DNA from: a virus
Length of the DNA: 40,918 nucleotides
Direction: 5' to 3' (one strand)
IMG/VR virus record: IMGVR_UViG_3300033180_000003
Location: 1-40,918 of that record
The position numbers and the translations under genes are program-made. Below the pieces are notes generated by a model, which was not told where the DNA came from, made no database searches, and saw only the letters and a program-made list of their open reading frames with translations. This document shows positions 14,118-21,017 of this stretch, in pieces; position 1 is the first letter of the stretch, and every line of letters starts with the position of its first letter.

Positions 14118-14335
14118 TGTCCGAGTCCTATGTAGGTGCAGACGACGAAGAAAACGGCTGAGACGGTGATGAGGAGGGCGGCGCCCCGGTTGGTCAACCG
14201 GAGACCGTGGTGACGGGAGACGGGCTGGACGTAAACCGGTCCGTCTCCCGTCCGGCCCTGGCCGGGAGCGAGCTGCTTGCCGGCAGCATTCCTCGAACCA
14301 GCCAAGTCTCGATCCCACAACTCGCTGTGACTCAT
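14114..14335 (-). CDS. C-terminally anchored membrane protein, 73 aa
   Basis: A polar, Arg/Gly-rich N-terminal 45 residues precede one membrane helix at the C-terminus (AALLITVSAVFFVVCTYIGLG). A tail-anchored topology is likely. The start MSHSELW overlaps the upstream stop by four bases. Function unknown. Confidence 0.55.
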   Translation of the reverse strand: MSHSELWDRDLAGSRNAAGKQLAPGQGRTGDGPVYVQPVSRHHGLRLTNRGAALLITVSAVFFVVCTYIGLGQ

Positions 14336-14577
14336 AGCTCCACGTCGCCATCTGCGATAGCCGCGAGCGAGCGCAGCGCACCGCCGCGGGTGTTGTCGTC
14401 CTCCGGTGCGTAAAGGGTTGGCCCGACCCGCTTCCAACGATTACCGCGCGCGACCTCGACATAGGCACCGACGAGATTCGGACCTTCGGAGAACAAAGGG
14501 AACCCGGAGGTGAACACGATCCGGGCCGGTCCCTGCTGGACGGCCTCGCACAATTCCTTAATCGGGCTCTCGCTCAT
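14332..14577 (-). CDS. hypothetical early protein, 81 aa
   Basis: Compact alpha/beta protein (PARIVFTSGFPLFSEGPNLVGAYVEV, then GALRSLAAIADGDVEL). The ATG at MSESPIKEL overlaps the stop of the upstream two-helix membrane gene, which decides the start. Unrecognised. Confidence 0.5.
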   Translation of the reverse strand: MSESPIKELCEAVQQGPARIVFTSGFPLFSEGPNLVGAYVEVARGNRWKRVGPTLYAPEDDNTRGGALRSLAAIADGDVEL

Positions 14578-14726
14578 GGGGTTGTCGCCACCCACACTGC
14601 GACCGCACAGGAAACGACCGCGGCGATAAGGAGACTGATCGTGAGGGCTGTCGGGCCGTTGGCGGTCAGGTACCCGACGACGACGCCGACAGCGAACACA
14701 CCGCAGAGCACCGCGAGGCCGCTCAC
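14574..14726 (-). CDS. 50-aa two-helix membrane protein
   Basis: Two hydrophobic helices (residues about 4-21 and 28-46) joined by the short polar turn LTANGPTA give a small hairpin membrane protein with Cys in both helices. The GTG start overlaps the stop of the Ala-repeat gene (GTGA), and its stop overlaps the next start (ATGA). Small-holin-like topology, but it lies in the early region, so another membrane role is more likely. Confidence 0.55.
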   Translation of the reverse strand: MSGLAVLCGVFAVGVVVGYLTANGPTALTISLLIAAVVSCAVAVWVATTP

Positions 14727-15538
14727 GCCGACACCGAGATCAGCCGGTCGAACAGGTCTATGGCGGACTGCTGAAGCTCAGCGACGGTAGGGGCGAGAGC
14801 GGCCCAAGCAGCGGCCCAAGCAGCGTCCCCAGCAGCGTCCCCAGCAGCGGCCCCAGCAGCGGCCCGAGCAGCGTCCCGAGCAGCGTCCCGAGCAGCGGCC
14901 CCAGCAGCGGCCCGAGCAGCGGCCCAAGCAGCGTCCCCAGCAGCGTCCCAAGCAGCGGCCCGAGCAGCGGCCCCAGCAGCGTCCCCAGCAGCGTCCCAAG
15001 CAGCGGCCCCAGCAGCGGCCCGAGCAGCGGCCCGAGCAGCGGCCCCAGCAGCGGCCCAAGCAGCGTCCCCAGCAGCGTCCCAAGCAGCGGCCCGAGCAGC
15101 GGCCGAGTGGGTTGCTGCGTCGCGGACCATGTCGCCCACTGCCGCAGCGGCTTCCAGCGTGTCGATCGGCTTCAACCCCGCCAGCGCGTCGGCATCGGGC
15201 ACGAGCGCGGGAACGAGCCGTAGCCACGTTGGGGTGTAGACGCGGATCAGCCAGTCCAACGCCATGTAGCCGCGGCGCTCATCCAAGACCGGATTTCCAG
15301 CAGTGCCGATCAGCCGGGGCGCGAAGGGAACAAGTTGCTGCCGCAGATCATCAGGTAGGGCGTCGTTGAGCCGCTGCCCGTACGTCGCCAAGACGGAGGC
15401 GACGCATTCCGGTCGGTCCGACCACGGCTCGCCCGCCATCCACCCGGCGAGTTCAAGGAGACATGCTCCTTCCTCGAACCGGGAGTGCCCGCCGGTGTCG
15501 AGTTGCAAGTTCTGGGGGATGTCGTGGACAACGGTCAC
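14723..15538 (-). CDS. conserved protein with Ala-rich tetrapeptide repeat tail, 271 aa
   Basis: The N-terminal 140 residues (GGHSRFEEGACLLELAGWMAGEPWSD..., LNDALPDDLRQQLVPFAPRLIGT, DWLIRVYTPTWLRLVP) belong to a protein type common in actinophages and Actinobacteria; no biochemical role is known to me. The next roughly 100 residues are about 25 copies of a tetrapeptide, A/D-A-A-(W/G/R), encoded by a 12-base DNA repeat. This would form a continuous helix with one stripe of Trp, Gly or Arg. The C-terminus (VAELQQSAIDLFDRLISV) is an ordinary amphipathic helix. The GTG start overlaps the upstream stop (GTGA). The repeat number probably varies between relatives. Confidence 0.7.
   Translation of the reverse strand: MTVVHDIPQNLQLDTGGHSRFEEGACLLELAGWMAGEPWSDRPECVASVLATYGQRLNDALPDDLRQQLVPFAPRLIGTAGNPVLDERRGYMALDWLIRVYTPTWLRLVPALVPDADALAGLKPIDTLEAAAAVGDMVRDAATHSAAARAAAWDAAGDAAWAAAGAAARAAARAAAGAAAWDAAGDAAGAAARAAAWDAAGDAAWAAARAAAGAAARDAARDAARAAAGAAAGDAAGDAAWAAAWAALAPTVAELQQSAIDLFDRLISVSA
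14806..15110. repeat. about 25 tandem 12-bp repeats inside a coding region
   Basis: Units are variants of GCGGCCCRAGCA and GCGTCCCMAGCA in head-to-tail order with no spacers. They lie fully in frame with the Ala-rich protein on the minus strand. Variation is confined to a few positions that switch the encoded Trp, Gly, Arg, Ala and Asp residues. Confidence 0.9.
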
Positions 15539-15732
15539 AGCGAAACTCCTAGCGGGATAAGGGGTGCGGGGGTGTGGTCGATGAGCCGGACGAGTACGGA
15601 CCTGAACGCCTGGTGTGTCTCCAGGACGGCGAGGGCGTTCGCCGCGGTGCCGTCCTCCGCGCACGCCAGGACCGCTGCTGTCGCCGCCTCAAACTTTTGG
15701 TTGAGCCACGCCGCCTGCGATTCGGTGATCAC
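15535..15732 (-). CDS. hypothetical helical early protein, 65 aa
   Basis: Helical throughout (ESQAAWLNQKFEAATAAVLAC..., NALAVLETHQAFRSVLVRLID). The GTG start overlaps the stop of the upstream 53-aa gene (GTGA), which decides the start. No family recognised. Confidence 0.55.
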   Translation of the reverse strand: MITESQAAWLNQKFEAATAAVLACAEDGTAANALAVLETHQAFRSVLVRLIDHTPAPLIPLGVSL

Positions 15733-15890
15733 CTGTCCCGCCTCCCGTCGAATCCGAAACGGTCGGTGCGGGTGCGGTTCAGGCGGCGTTCCACCCAGCC
15801 ACGAACCCGGACCTGCAGCGACACAGCGGTCCAGGTGCGGTCCTGGCAGCACGGGCATGACCGCACCACCGGAATGTCCAAGGCCCTCAC
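15729..15890 (-). CDS. hypothetical basic protein with CPCC motif, 53 aa
   Basis: Contains SCPCCQDRTW and a strongly basic C-terminus (ERRLNRTRTDRFGFDGRR). A half zinc site dimerising through the Cys cluster is possible. The GTG start is coupled to the upstream gene. Confidence 0.45.
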   Translation of the reverse strand: MRALDIPVVRSCPCCQDRTWTAVSLQVRVRGWVERRLNRTRTDRFGFDGRRDR

Positions 15891-16099
15891 CGGACGCGAC
15901 CCTGCGCGGCAGCCGTTACCGTCACAGTCACCTGCGGTGCGGGGACGGAATGCGGCGCCTCCCACCTGTTACACAGGCCGGGACCGTTCGCGTCTGCGCA
16001 TCCGCGCTCCGTCATCCAAAAGAGCGTTGCCCCGCTCCAAACAACGAGAGCTACCAGTAGGCCCATGACGATTGCGAGTGCCCATCCCCGGCCACTCAC
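15887..16099 (-). CDS. signal-anchored membrane protein, 70 aa
   Basis: One N-terminal membrane helix (residues about 6-28), then an outside-facing segment with two Cys (GCADANGPGLC) and a Val/Thr-rich stretch. The GTG start overlaps the stop of the 26-aa membrane peptide gene. Function unknown. Confidence 0.55.
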   Translation of the reverse strand: MSGRGWALAIVMGLLVALVVWSGATLFWMTERGCADANGPGLCNRWEAPHSVPAPQVTVTVTAAAQGRVR

Positions 16100-16176
16100 G
16101 GAGTCACAACCATCACCGCGAAGGAGACGGCGGACATCGCGACGATGGCAAGGAACACGAACGTCTCGGCGGTCAT
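16096..16176 (-). CDS. 26-aa single-helix membrane peptide
   Basis: After MTAET the whole peptide is hydrophobic (FVFLAIVAMSAVSFAVMVV) and ends TP. The ATG overlaps the stop of the ParB-like gene and its stop overlaps the next GTG. Strong coupling and a clear membrane profile. Confidence 0.5.
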   Translation of the reverse strand: MTAETFVFLAIVAMSAVSFAVMVVTP

Positions 16177-16982
16177 CCGAGACCGTCTTCCTTGAACCAA
16201 GGCGCGAGTTTCACGTTCCGGCCACGGCCAGCGTTGATGACGTCAACAGCGGATGCGGCGACGCACTGCGCGACCTGGTTACCGGTGCGCTCGCGAAGAC
16301 GGAACGCCTTGTTCAGCAAACCGCCTACGCCGCCGTGCATCCCGCCGAGTTTCGACACGGCCAGGTCATCCGGCAGCGCGCCGTTGTACCGCTGACACAG
16401 CAGGCCGATCCCGGCGATGACATCGGCTTCGAGACCAGCGTCGCCGTAGGCGTCGCGGATGATCCGTAGGGAACGACCGAGGGTCGCCGCCCCGGCCTGC
16501 TGGTAGACCTTGCGGAGCGTCCCCACAGCGGACACGCAACCTTCGCCCTGCGAGCGGGACACTTTCAGTCCTTGCGCGCGGACGACACGGTCGATGTCTG
16601 TTTCGGTTTCCCGCTCGGCGGTGATGCCAATGCGGAACTTGTCGAACGCGGAGATAGCGCGCCGCTCGTCACGGCGAAGGAACAGCTCGGCTTCTTCGGC
16701 TTCGCTGAGTCCCTCAAGGAGGTCGCATTGGACCTGCTGATCGCCCCAGCCGATCATCTTCATCGCTTCGATACGGTGCTGCCCGTCGATGATGAAGTAC
16801 TGACCGCCATCCCGGAGGTTCACCAGCGGGTAGCCGAGAGATTCCAAGTCGAAGTTCGCGGCGATCTTCGCAGCGTCGGAAGGGCGGAACTCACGCTGCG
16901 CCCGGTCGGAAACTCGAAGTAACGCGATGGGCACCCATTTCAGATGCGCCACCCTCGCCTTCTTGTTGGTAGATTCAGTCAT
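16173..16982 (-). CDS. ParB/Srx-superfamily nuclease-like protein, 269 aa
   Basis: Residues about 15-95 have the ParB N-terminal fold signature: WVPIALLRVSDRAQREFRPS, then the strand-turn YFIIDGQHRIEAMKMIGW, which contains the GQHR core of ParB-like domains. The C-terminal 150 residues are helical, with a YGDAGLEADVIAGIGLLCQRYNG segment. Phage proteins of this type are usually single genes without ParA and have been assigned nuclease, CTPase or regulatory roles. It overlaps the 260-aa gene upstream by eight bases, so the two may form a functional pair. Confidence 0.72.
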   Translation of the reverse strand: MTESTNKKARVAHLKWVPIALLRVSDRAQREFRPSDAAKIAANFDLESLGYPLVNLRDGGQYFIIDGQHRIEAMKMIGWGDQQVQCDLLEGLSEAEEAELFLRRDERRAISAFDKFRIGITAERETETDIDRVVRAQGLKVSRSQGEGCVSAVGTLRKVYQQAGAATLGRSLRIIRDAYGDAGLEADVIAGIGLLCQRYNGALPDDLAVSKLGGMHGGVGGLLNKAFRLRERTGNQVAQCVAASAVDVINAGRGRNVKLAPWFKEDGLG

Positions 16983-17757
16983 GGGTCAGTTCCCTTTCCA
17001 GTCGGGTCTTGAGCCTCCGAAGGGCATTGATCGACTCGCCGAGGGAACTGGCCCACTCGTTGAGCTTGGAGCGGTCTAAAGCGGCGAAGTCGACCTCATC
17101 GAGCAAGCTGTCGATGACGATGTTCGAGGCATCCATAACGGTCGCGTTGATAACCCGGTCGGGGTCGATACGCCTGGTACCGCGGAGTAGTTGGTGGCGC
17201 TGGCTCTTGGACTTCGCGGGCTCGCCTTTGAGCTTCCTGACGACGTTTGCGCGTGAGAGGTTCCCGTCGTCCTTCGCCTCAGTTACCGCCGAGTCGAACT
17301 GTTCGTCGGATATCTCGTCCGTCAGGTCGTAGTAGTCGCTGAGCACGCTCTGGTCCAGCCCGGCAGCGTCGGCGGGGCTGACCTTGTTGTCGGCGGCAAC
17401 AAGGTCCCTGGAGTTCACTCCGTGTTGACGTGCATCATCAAGAGACCGGATCTCGCCGCGTTCTTGCCCAGCACGGATCGCGACCCCCACACCCCGCTCG
17501 GCGCGCCGGACCATTTCGAGTGCGTCGAGTTGGATCTCCTTGGACAGATTGAGTTGCCGGGTTGTCTCTGCGACGGTCGCGACCCAAGCCCGGAACTCCG
17601 ACACCGTCTGCGGCTGCGTCGCTTCCATCGCATGAGCGAGCCAGGACCGGGCCTCGCCGAGCATCTTCGTGACCGCGATCTCGCGGTCCTGCGGCGCGAG
17701 CTGGTCAAGCGCGGCGATGTTCGCCACTGGCACCAGTTCGCCGGTACTCTGGGTCAC
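16975..17757 (-). CDS. hypothetical ParB-associated protein, 260 aa
   Basis: A helical protein whose middle (RRAERGVGVAIRAGQERGEI) is typical of actinobacterial phage and plasmid proteins encoded beside ParB-like genes. A helix-turn-helix-like stretch (DGNLSRANVVRKLKGEP) follows, then a basic KSKSQRHQLL segment and a C-terminal charged helix. Probably DNA-binding. The GTG start at 17757 has a GAGAGG ribosome site. A hairpin lies 40-60 bases upstream in the leader. Confidence 0.6.
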   Translation of the reverse strand: MTQSTGELVPVANIAALDQLAPQDREIAVTKMLGEARSWLAHAMEATQPQTVSEFRAWVATVAETTRQLNLSKEIQLDALEMVRRAERGVGVAIRAGQERGEIRSLDDARQHGVNSRDLVAADNKVSPADAAGLDQSVLSDYYDLTDEISDEQFDSAVTEAKDDGNLSRANVVRKLKGEPAKSKSQRHQLLRGTRRIDPDRVINATVMDASNIVIDSLLDEVDFAALDRSKLNEWASSLGESINALRRLKTRLERELTHD

Positions 17758-17794
17758 GTCGTTCCTCTCGGTTAGGAATGGCTTGGCTCGTCGG

Positions 17795-17820
17795 CCCCGT
17801 CTCTCGCAACAGAGGCGGGG
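17795..17820 (-). terminator. leader hairpin upstream of the ParB-associated gene
   Basis: CCCCGTCTC (17795-17803) pairs with GAGGCGGGG (17812-17820), nine pairs with one wobble around an eight-base loop. It sits in one of the few gaps in the early operon. No U tract follows, so it may attenuate transcription or protect the downstream mRNA. Confidence 0.45.
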
Positions 17821-17828
17821 CTTCGCCG

Positions 17829-17906
17829 TTACGGGGACCGCGGGGCAGGATTCATGCGCTGGCGAATCAGGTCGCGCCAAAGGAGATCTGAGGGCAGCTC
17901 GTTCAC
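17829..17906 (-). CDS. 25-aa coupled micro-ORF
   Basis: VNELPSDLLWRDLIRQRMN... begins with a GTG overlapping the stop of the 33-aa membrane peptide gene (GTGA) and ends before the leader hairpin. It has a regular amphipathic helix and plausible codon use. Function unknown. Confidence 0.45.
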   Translation of the reverse strand: MNELPSDLLWRDLIRQRMNPAPRSP

Positions 17907-18004
17907 GCCGACCCCTCCGGTGCCCTGAACGCCCAGTTCAGGCAGAGCGCGGCGACGGCCAGCCCGGCTGCTAGTCCGGTGATGAAACCGGCAAGACGGA
18001 TCAC
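17903..18004 (-). CDS. 33-aa single-helix membrane peptide
   Basis: One hydrophobic helix (residues about 4-24, GFITGLAAGLAVAALCL), then a short polar tail. The GTG overlaps the stop of the HNH gene and its stop overlaps the next start. Being early and immediately after the switch, it is expressed among the first genes. Confidence 0.5.
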   Translation of the reverse strand: MIRLAGFITGLAAGLAVAALCLNWAFRAPEGSA

Positions 18005-18447
18005 GAAGCACTCGCAAGGTCAGCGAGGAGACGCTTCCGGCCAGCCCGCAGGCGGCGCAGGTAGGCGTTCTCACAAGTGCGGCACTTCCGGTGCCCGGTC
18101 TTCGTCGGCTTCACGTTCTCCGGCGTCCACTCGTGGCCGTTGCGGCAGTGCGTCGAGGCGGGCAACGCTTGGACGAAGTCCCGTGCGCGCTCGTTGTTCA
18201 AAGCGGCACTGACGGGCTCAAGGTGAGTGACGTTCACACACGCCCGGTTCCGGCACAGGTGATCAAGGTGTTCGGCGACGATCGGGCCGTTCAACCACTC
18301 CCACACCCGGCGGTGAGCGGTTGTCACACCCCCGCGGCCGTTCCCTGCTTGGCCGTAGCCGCTGGGCATCCGGCACCCGGACCACTCGATGCAGTCATCG
18401 ACGCCCTGGGCTTGGATCGCCCGGTACAGCGGCCCCCCGCGGCGCAT
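18001..18447 (-). CDS. HNH endonuclease (homing type), 148 aa
   Basis: Pattern of mobile HNH nucleases: CIEWSGCRMPSGYGQ at the start, HRRVWEWLNGPI, then the HNH core EHLDHLCRNRACVNVTHLEPV, and a C-terminal zinc finger CRNGHEWTPENVKPTKTGHRKCRTC. It is the second gene of the leftward early operon, overlapping the stop of the HTH gene. Homing nucleases often sit beside regulatory genes, so this may be an inserted selfish element. Confidence 0.85.
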   Translation of the reverse strand: MRRGGPLYRAIQAQGVDDCIEWSGCRMPSGYGQAGNGRGGVTTAHRRVWEWLNGPIVAEHLDHLCRNRACVNVTHLEPVSAALNNERARDFVQALPASTHCRNGHEWTPENVKPTKTGHRKCRTCENAYLRRLRAGRKRLLADLASAS

Positions 18448-18626
18448 CAGGACGCGGCCTTGGTGCCCGAAGCGCGGATCTGGTCGATGACTGCCGGGTC
18501 GTACTTGTAGCGCCCGCTGGGCAGCTTCACAGCGTCGATGTCGCCCTGCGTCGCCCAGCGAGTGAGCGTTCGTACGCTGACACTGAGCCGTTCGGCTGCT
18601 TCCTTGGGTGCCAGTAGTGACGACAT
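18447..18626 (-). CDS. Xis/Cro-like helix-turn-helix protein, 59 aa
   Basis: A compact MerR/excisionase-type winged helix: LLAPKEAAERLSVSVRTLTR (helix-turn-helix), then WATQGDIDAVKLPSGRYKY (wing). It is the first gene of the leftward early operon and diverges from the repressor, the place of a Cro or excisionase gene. It probably represses the repressor promoter and/or sets integrase directionality. Its predicted transcript starts at the ATG itself: TTGACG, 17 bases, TAGAAC, then TGACGCATG. Confidence 0.75.
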   Translation of the reverse strand: MSSLLAPKEAAERLSVSVRTLTRWATQGDIDAVKLPSGRYKYDPAVIDQIRASGTKAAS

Positions 18627-18713
18627 GCGTCAGTTCTACGCCATATGCCGAGTGGCGTCAAGCGTCAATTGTCGTGTCTTGACGTGGATCATGGTTTGGT
18701 GCACATTTGACGC

Positions 18714-18716
<3 letters not shown>
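18624..18716. promoter_or_regulatory. divergent, mirror-symmetric leaderless promoters and operators of the lysogeny switch
   Basis: Rightward (repressor): TTGACG at 18679-18684, 17 bases, CACATT at 18702-18707, then TGACGC and ATG. Leftward (Xis/Cro): TTGACG at 18656-18661, 17 bases, TAGAAC at 18633-18638, then TGACGC and ATG. Both start codons are thus embedded in TGACGCATG (18708-18716 and, inverted, 18624-18632), and both transcripts would begin at the start codon. TGACG-type hexamers recur five times in both orientations and may double as operator half-sites. An outer inverted repeat GTCAAG/CTTGAC overlaps both -35 elements. Confidence 0.65.
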
Positions 18717-19088
<372 letters not shown>

Positions 19089-19091
19089 TCC

Positions 19092-19955
19092 GTGTCCGTA
19101 GTCGTCCACGTCGCGTTCGGTAGTGCCACCCTTCAGCCCGTGCTGGGGATCGAAACCGAATGGGCAGGCGCAATCGATCTCTGGGTTAAGTGGCTGACCG
19201 CCGCGCAGCGCCCAGCGACGACGATCGGGCTGCGGGTGTACCAAATCCAGCGGTTCGCGTTAGATCACCCGGATGCCGACCCGTTCGGGCTGACCCTCGA
19301 TGACCTCATCGGGTGGCTCGCCGCATTCGAGTGGAAGCCGCAGACCCGCCGTTCCTACCGATCCGCCCTTCGGGTGTTCTGCGCGTGGGCACACGCCACC
19401 GGCCGGGCCTCAGCGAACCCGGCAGCTCTACTACCGGCAGTCACCCCGCCGCGGGGGAAGCCACGTCCGGCACCCGACGACGTCCTCAGCCAGGCGATGA
19501 CCGTCGCCACGGACCGGGTTCGGCTGATGCTGCGCCTCGCCGCCCACGCAGGTCTACGCCGCGCAGAGATAGCGGCCGTCCATCGCGATGACCTCGAACT
19601 CGACGCGGACGGCTACATGCTGCGCGTAGTCGGGAAAGGTGGGACGGTGCGGCTCGTGCCCGTCCTCGATGACCTCGCGATGGCGATCCGCATGTCTCCC
19701 ACCGGGCCGATGTTCCCCGGCCGGATCGACGGCCACCTATCCCCCCGCCGAGTCGGCGAGCTGATGTCCGAAGCGCTCCCCGGACACTGGACCGCGCACA
19801 CGCTGCGGCACCGCTTCGCGAGCAAGGCGTACGCCGCCGAACGCGACATCCTCACAGTCTCCGCCCTACTTGGGCATGCCTCCGTGACGACGACGCAGAT
19901 CTACACCGCGATCCCGTCCGGGGCGTTACGCAACGCTGTCATCGCGGCAGCTTGA
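19092..19955 (+). CDS. int: tyrosine integrase
   Basis: Site-specific recombinase that joins attP to the host tRNA-Lys gene. The N-terminal SAM-like core-binding domain spans residues about 25-115, and the catalytic domain follows. Active-site residues are Arg in HAGLRRAEIA, Lys in VGKGGTVR, His-x-x-Arg in HTLRHRFAS, His in LLGHASVTTTQ and the nucleophile Tyr in IYTAI. At 287 residues it is a short integrase with little or no arm-binding domain visible, as in BPs-type phages. It ends AVIAAA, an ssrA-like C-terminus that may cause rapid turnover. The GTG start lies three bases after the repressor stop, so the two are co-transcribed before integration and separated after it. Confidence 0.92.
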   Translation: MSVVVHVAFGSATLQPVLGIETEWAGAIDLWVKWLTAAQRPATTIGLRVYQIQRFALDHPDADPFGLTLDDLIGWLAAFEWKPQTRRSYRSALRVFCAWAHATGRASANPAALLPAVTPPRGKPRPAPDDVLSQAMTVATDRVRLMLRLAAHAGLRRAEIAAVHRDDLELDADGYMLRVVGKGGTVRLVPVLDDLAMAIRMSPTGPMFPGRIDGHLSPRRVGELMSEALPGHWTAHTLRHRFASKAYAAERDILTVSALLGHASVTTTQIYTAIPSGALRNAVIAAA

Positions 19956-20016
19956 CCATTCCTTGCCCGTACCTGTCTCTGATCCGTTAGCCTGCACTCC
20001 GAATCTAGGGGGAACC

Positions 20017-20583
20017 GTGAAGGCACTGGTAGCCGCGTTCGCGGCCGGGAGCTGCATCGCGCTCACAGCGTGCGGCCAGAACTCTGCGGCGAAGGCGACA
20101 GCACCCACGACGACCACGCCGAGTACGGCGACAGCCTCGACATCATCCACGCCAGCACCGACCGTGGACTACGCGGCACAGTACCTACGTCTCGTAGCCC
20201 CGCCCAACGCCGCCGCCGATGTGCTCGGGGACACGTTGGATGCTCTCGCTAAGCGCAAGGCGGGGAATGCTGCGTACATCCCGCCGTTCACGACCTACGC
20301 TGCCGCGCTACAGACATGGAACAACGTCCTGCTCCGATCGCCGTGGCCCGAAAAGGTACTGCCCGACGTGAAGGCGCTTGTTGGAGCGAACGCGGATGAG
20401 ATCGCGGCGGTGAACAACTTGATCACGGCGGCGACTACGAATCGGGGCGACTTCCAAGGCTTGTTCAACGCCTGGGGCGCCGCAGGAACGAAGGGGTCCA
20501 CCGCCGCCAACGTCGTCAGGGCCGATCTCGGTCTTCCCCCTCCCGGCAGTACTCCCTCGCCATCGGTATCGAGCGCCACGTAG
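20017..20583 (+). CDS. lipoprotein, probable lysogenic-conversion gene, 188 aa
   Basis: A signal peptide (residues 1-18) ends in the lipobox LTACG, so Cys would be lipidated and the protein anchored outside the membrane. A Thr/Ser/Pro linker of about 30 residues follows, then a helical domain (YAAQYLRLVAPPN..., NNLITAATTNRGDFQGLFNAWG). The GTG start has a TAGGGGGAA ribosome site. It lies downstream of the integrase in the same direction, outside the lytic operons, which is the usual site of genes expressed from the prophage. Superinfection exclusion is the leading guess. A possible promoter (TTGCCC with TAGCCT) lies just upstream. Confidence 0.72.
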   Translation: MKALVAAFAAGSCIALTACGQNSAAKATAPTTTTPSTATASTSSTPAPTVDYAAQYLRLVAPPNAAADVLGDTLDALAKRKAGNAAYIPPFTTYAAALQTWNNVLLRSPWPEKVLPDVKALVGANADEIAAVNNLITAATTNRGDFQGLFNAWGAAGTKGSTAANVVRADLGLPPPGSTPSPSVSSAT

Positions 20584-20605
20584 GCCCGCTGAACGCCGAC
20601 GCCGG

Positions 20606-20833
20606 CTAGTACGCCTCGCTGCATTGCCCGTCCCGTGGCGGGTGCGCCCACTGCCCGCCGCACCGGTTGCAGGTCCATAGCCGGTGCAAGCCATGTGCCC
20701 CGCAAGGGGTGGAGGTGCGGGTAAACCGGCGCGGACCCCAGACGTGACCGGCCGGGCACTCTGTCGGATCCAGTTCTTGGACGCCAGGGCCGTTCGGGGT
20801 GGGGATCAGCCCGAACGTCGGCACGTAGACCAT
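20606..20833 (-). CDS. zinc-ribbon protein, 75 aa
   Basis: Zinc ligands appear as TECPAGHVWG and WTCNRCGGQW, with CGAHGLHR between, a compact zinc ribbon. The segment GPRRFTRTSTPCGAHGLHRL is Arg-rich and probably contacts nucleic acid. It is convergent with the lipoprotein gene, 22 bases away. The ATG at MVYVPTF is the only sensible start. Function unknown. Confidence 0.65.
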   Translation of the reverse strand: MVYVPTFGLIPTPNGPGVQELDPTECPAGHVWGPRRFTRTSTPCGAHGLHRLWTCNRCGGQWAHPPRDGQCSEAY

Positions 20834-20905
20834 GGCCCCGAGGGTAGAAGCAGGGTCGGACGCTCAAGCGACACCGAACTGTTACCGACTACCTACTTGC
20901 CGTCA

Positions 20906-20920
20906 TACATCACTGATGTA
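20906..20920. promoter_or_regulatory. 15-bp palindrome, operator candidate
   Basis: TACATCA and TGATGTA form perfect seven-base arms around one central base. It lies in the spacer between the zinc-ribbon gene and the tRNA-like gene. A regulator such as the ribbon-helix-helix protein encoded 300 bases away could bind it. No second copy was noticed. Confidence 0.35.
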
Positions 20921-20944
20921 CGGTGTTCGCACGACCGAAGGTAG

Positions 20945-21017
20945 TGCCCCTGGCAGGATTCAAACCTGCGACCTTGCCGCTTCGAGACGGATGCTCTTTT
21001 CACTGAGCTACAGGGGC
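20945..21017 (-). tRNA. atypical tRNA-like gene, anticodon uncertain (CGA by position)
   Basis: Exactly 73 bases with paired acceptor arms GCCCCTG/CAGGGGC and discriminator A, a D stem GCTC/GAGC, and a T stem GCAGG/CCTGC. Three abnormalities stand out. The D loop (AGTGAAAA) lacks the GG pair. The T loop is TTTGAAT instead of TTCGAAT. The anticodon stem pairs only as TCCG/CGG-A with a bulged C, leaving an eight-base loop TCTCGAAG. By U33 position the anticodon would be CGA, yet the long serine variable arm is missing. It could be a decayed tRNA, a noncanonical decoder or a structural mimic. No CCA is encoded. Confidence 0.55.

Noticed and set aside
14806-15110. CRISPR-like array
   Set aside because: 12-base tandem units without spacers, in frame with a protein; no cas genes.
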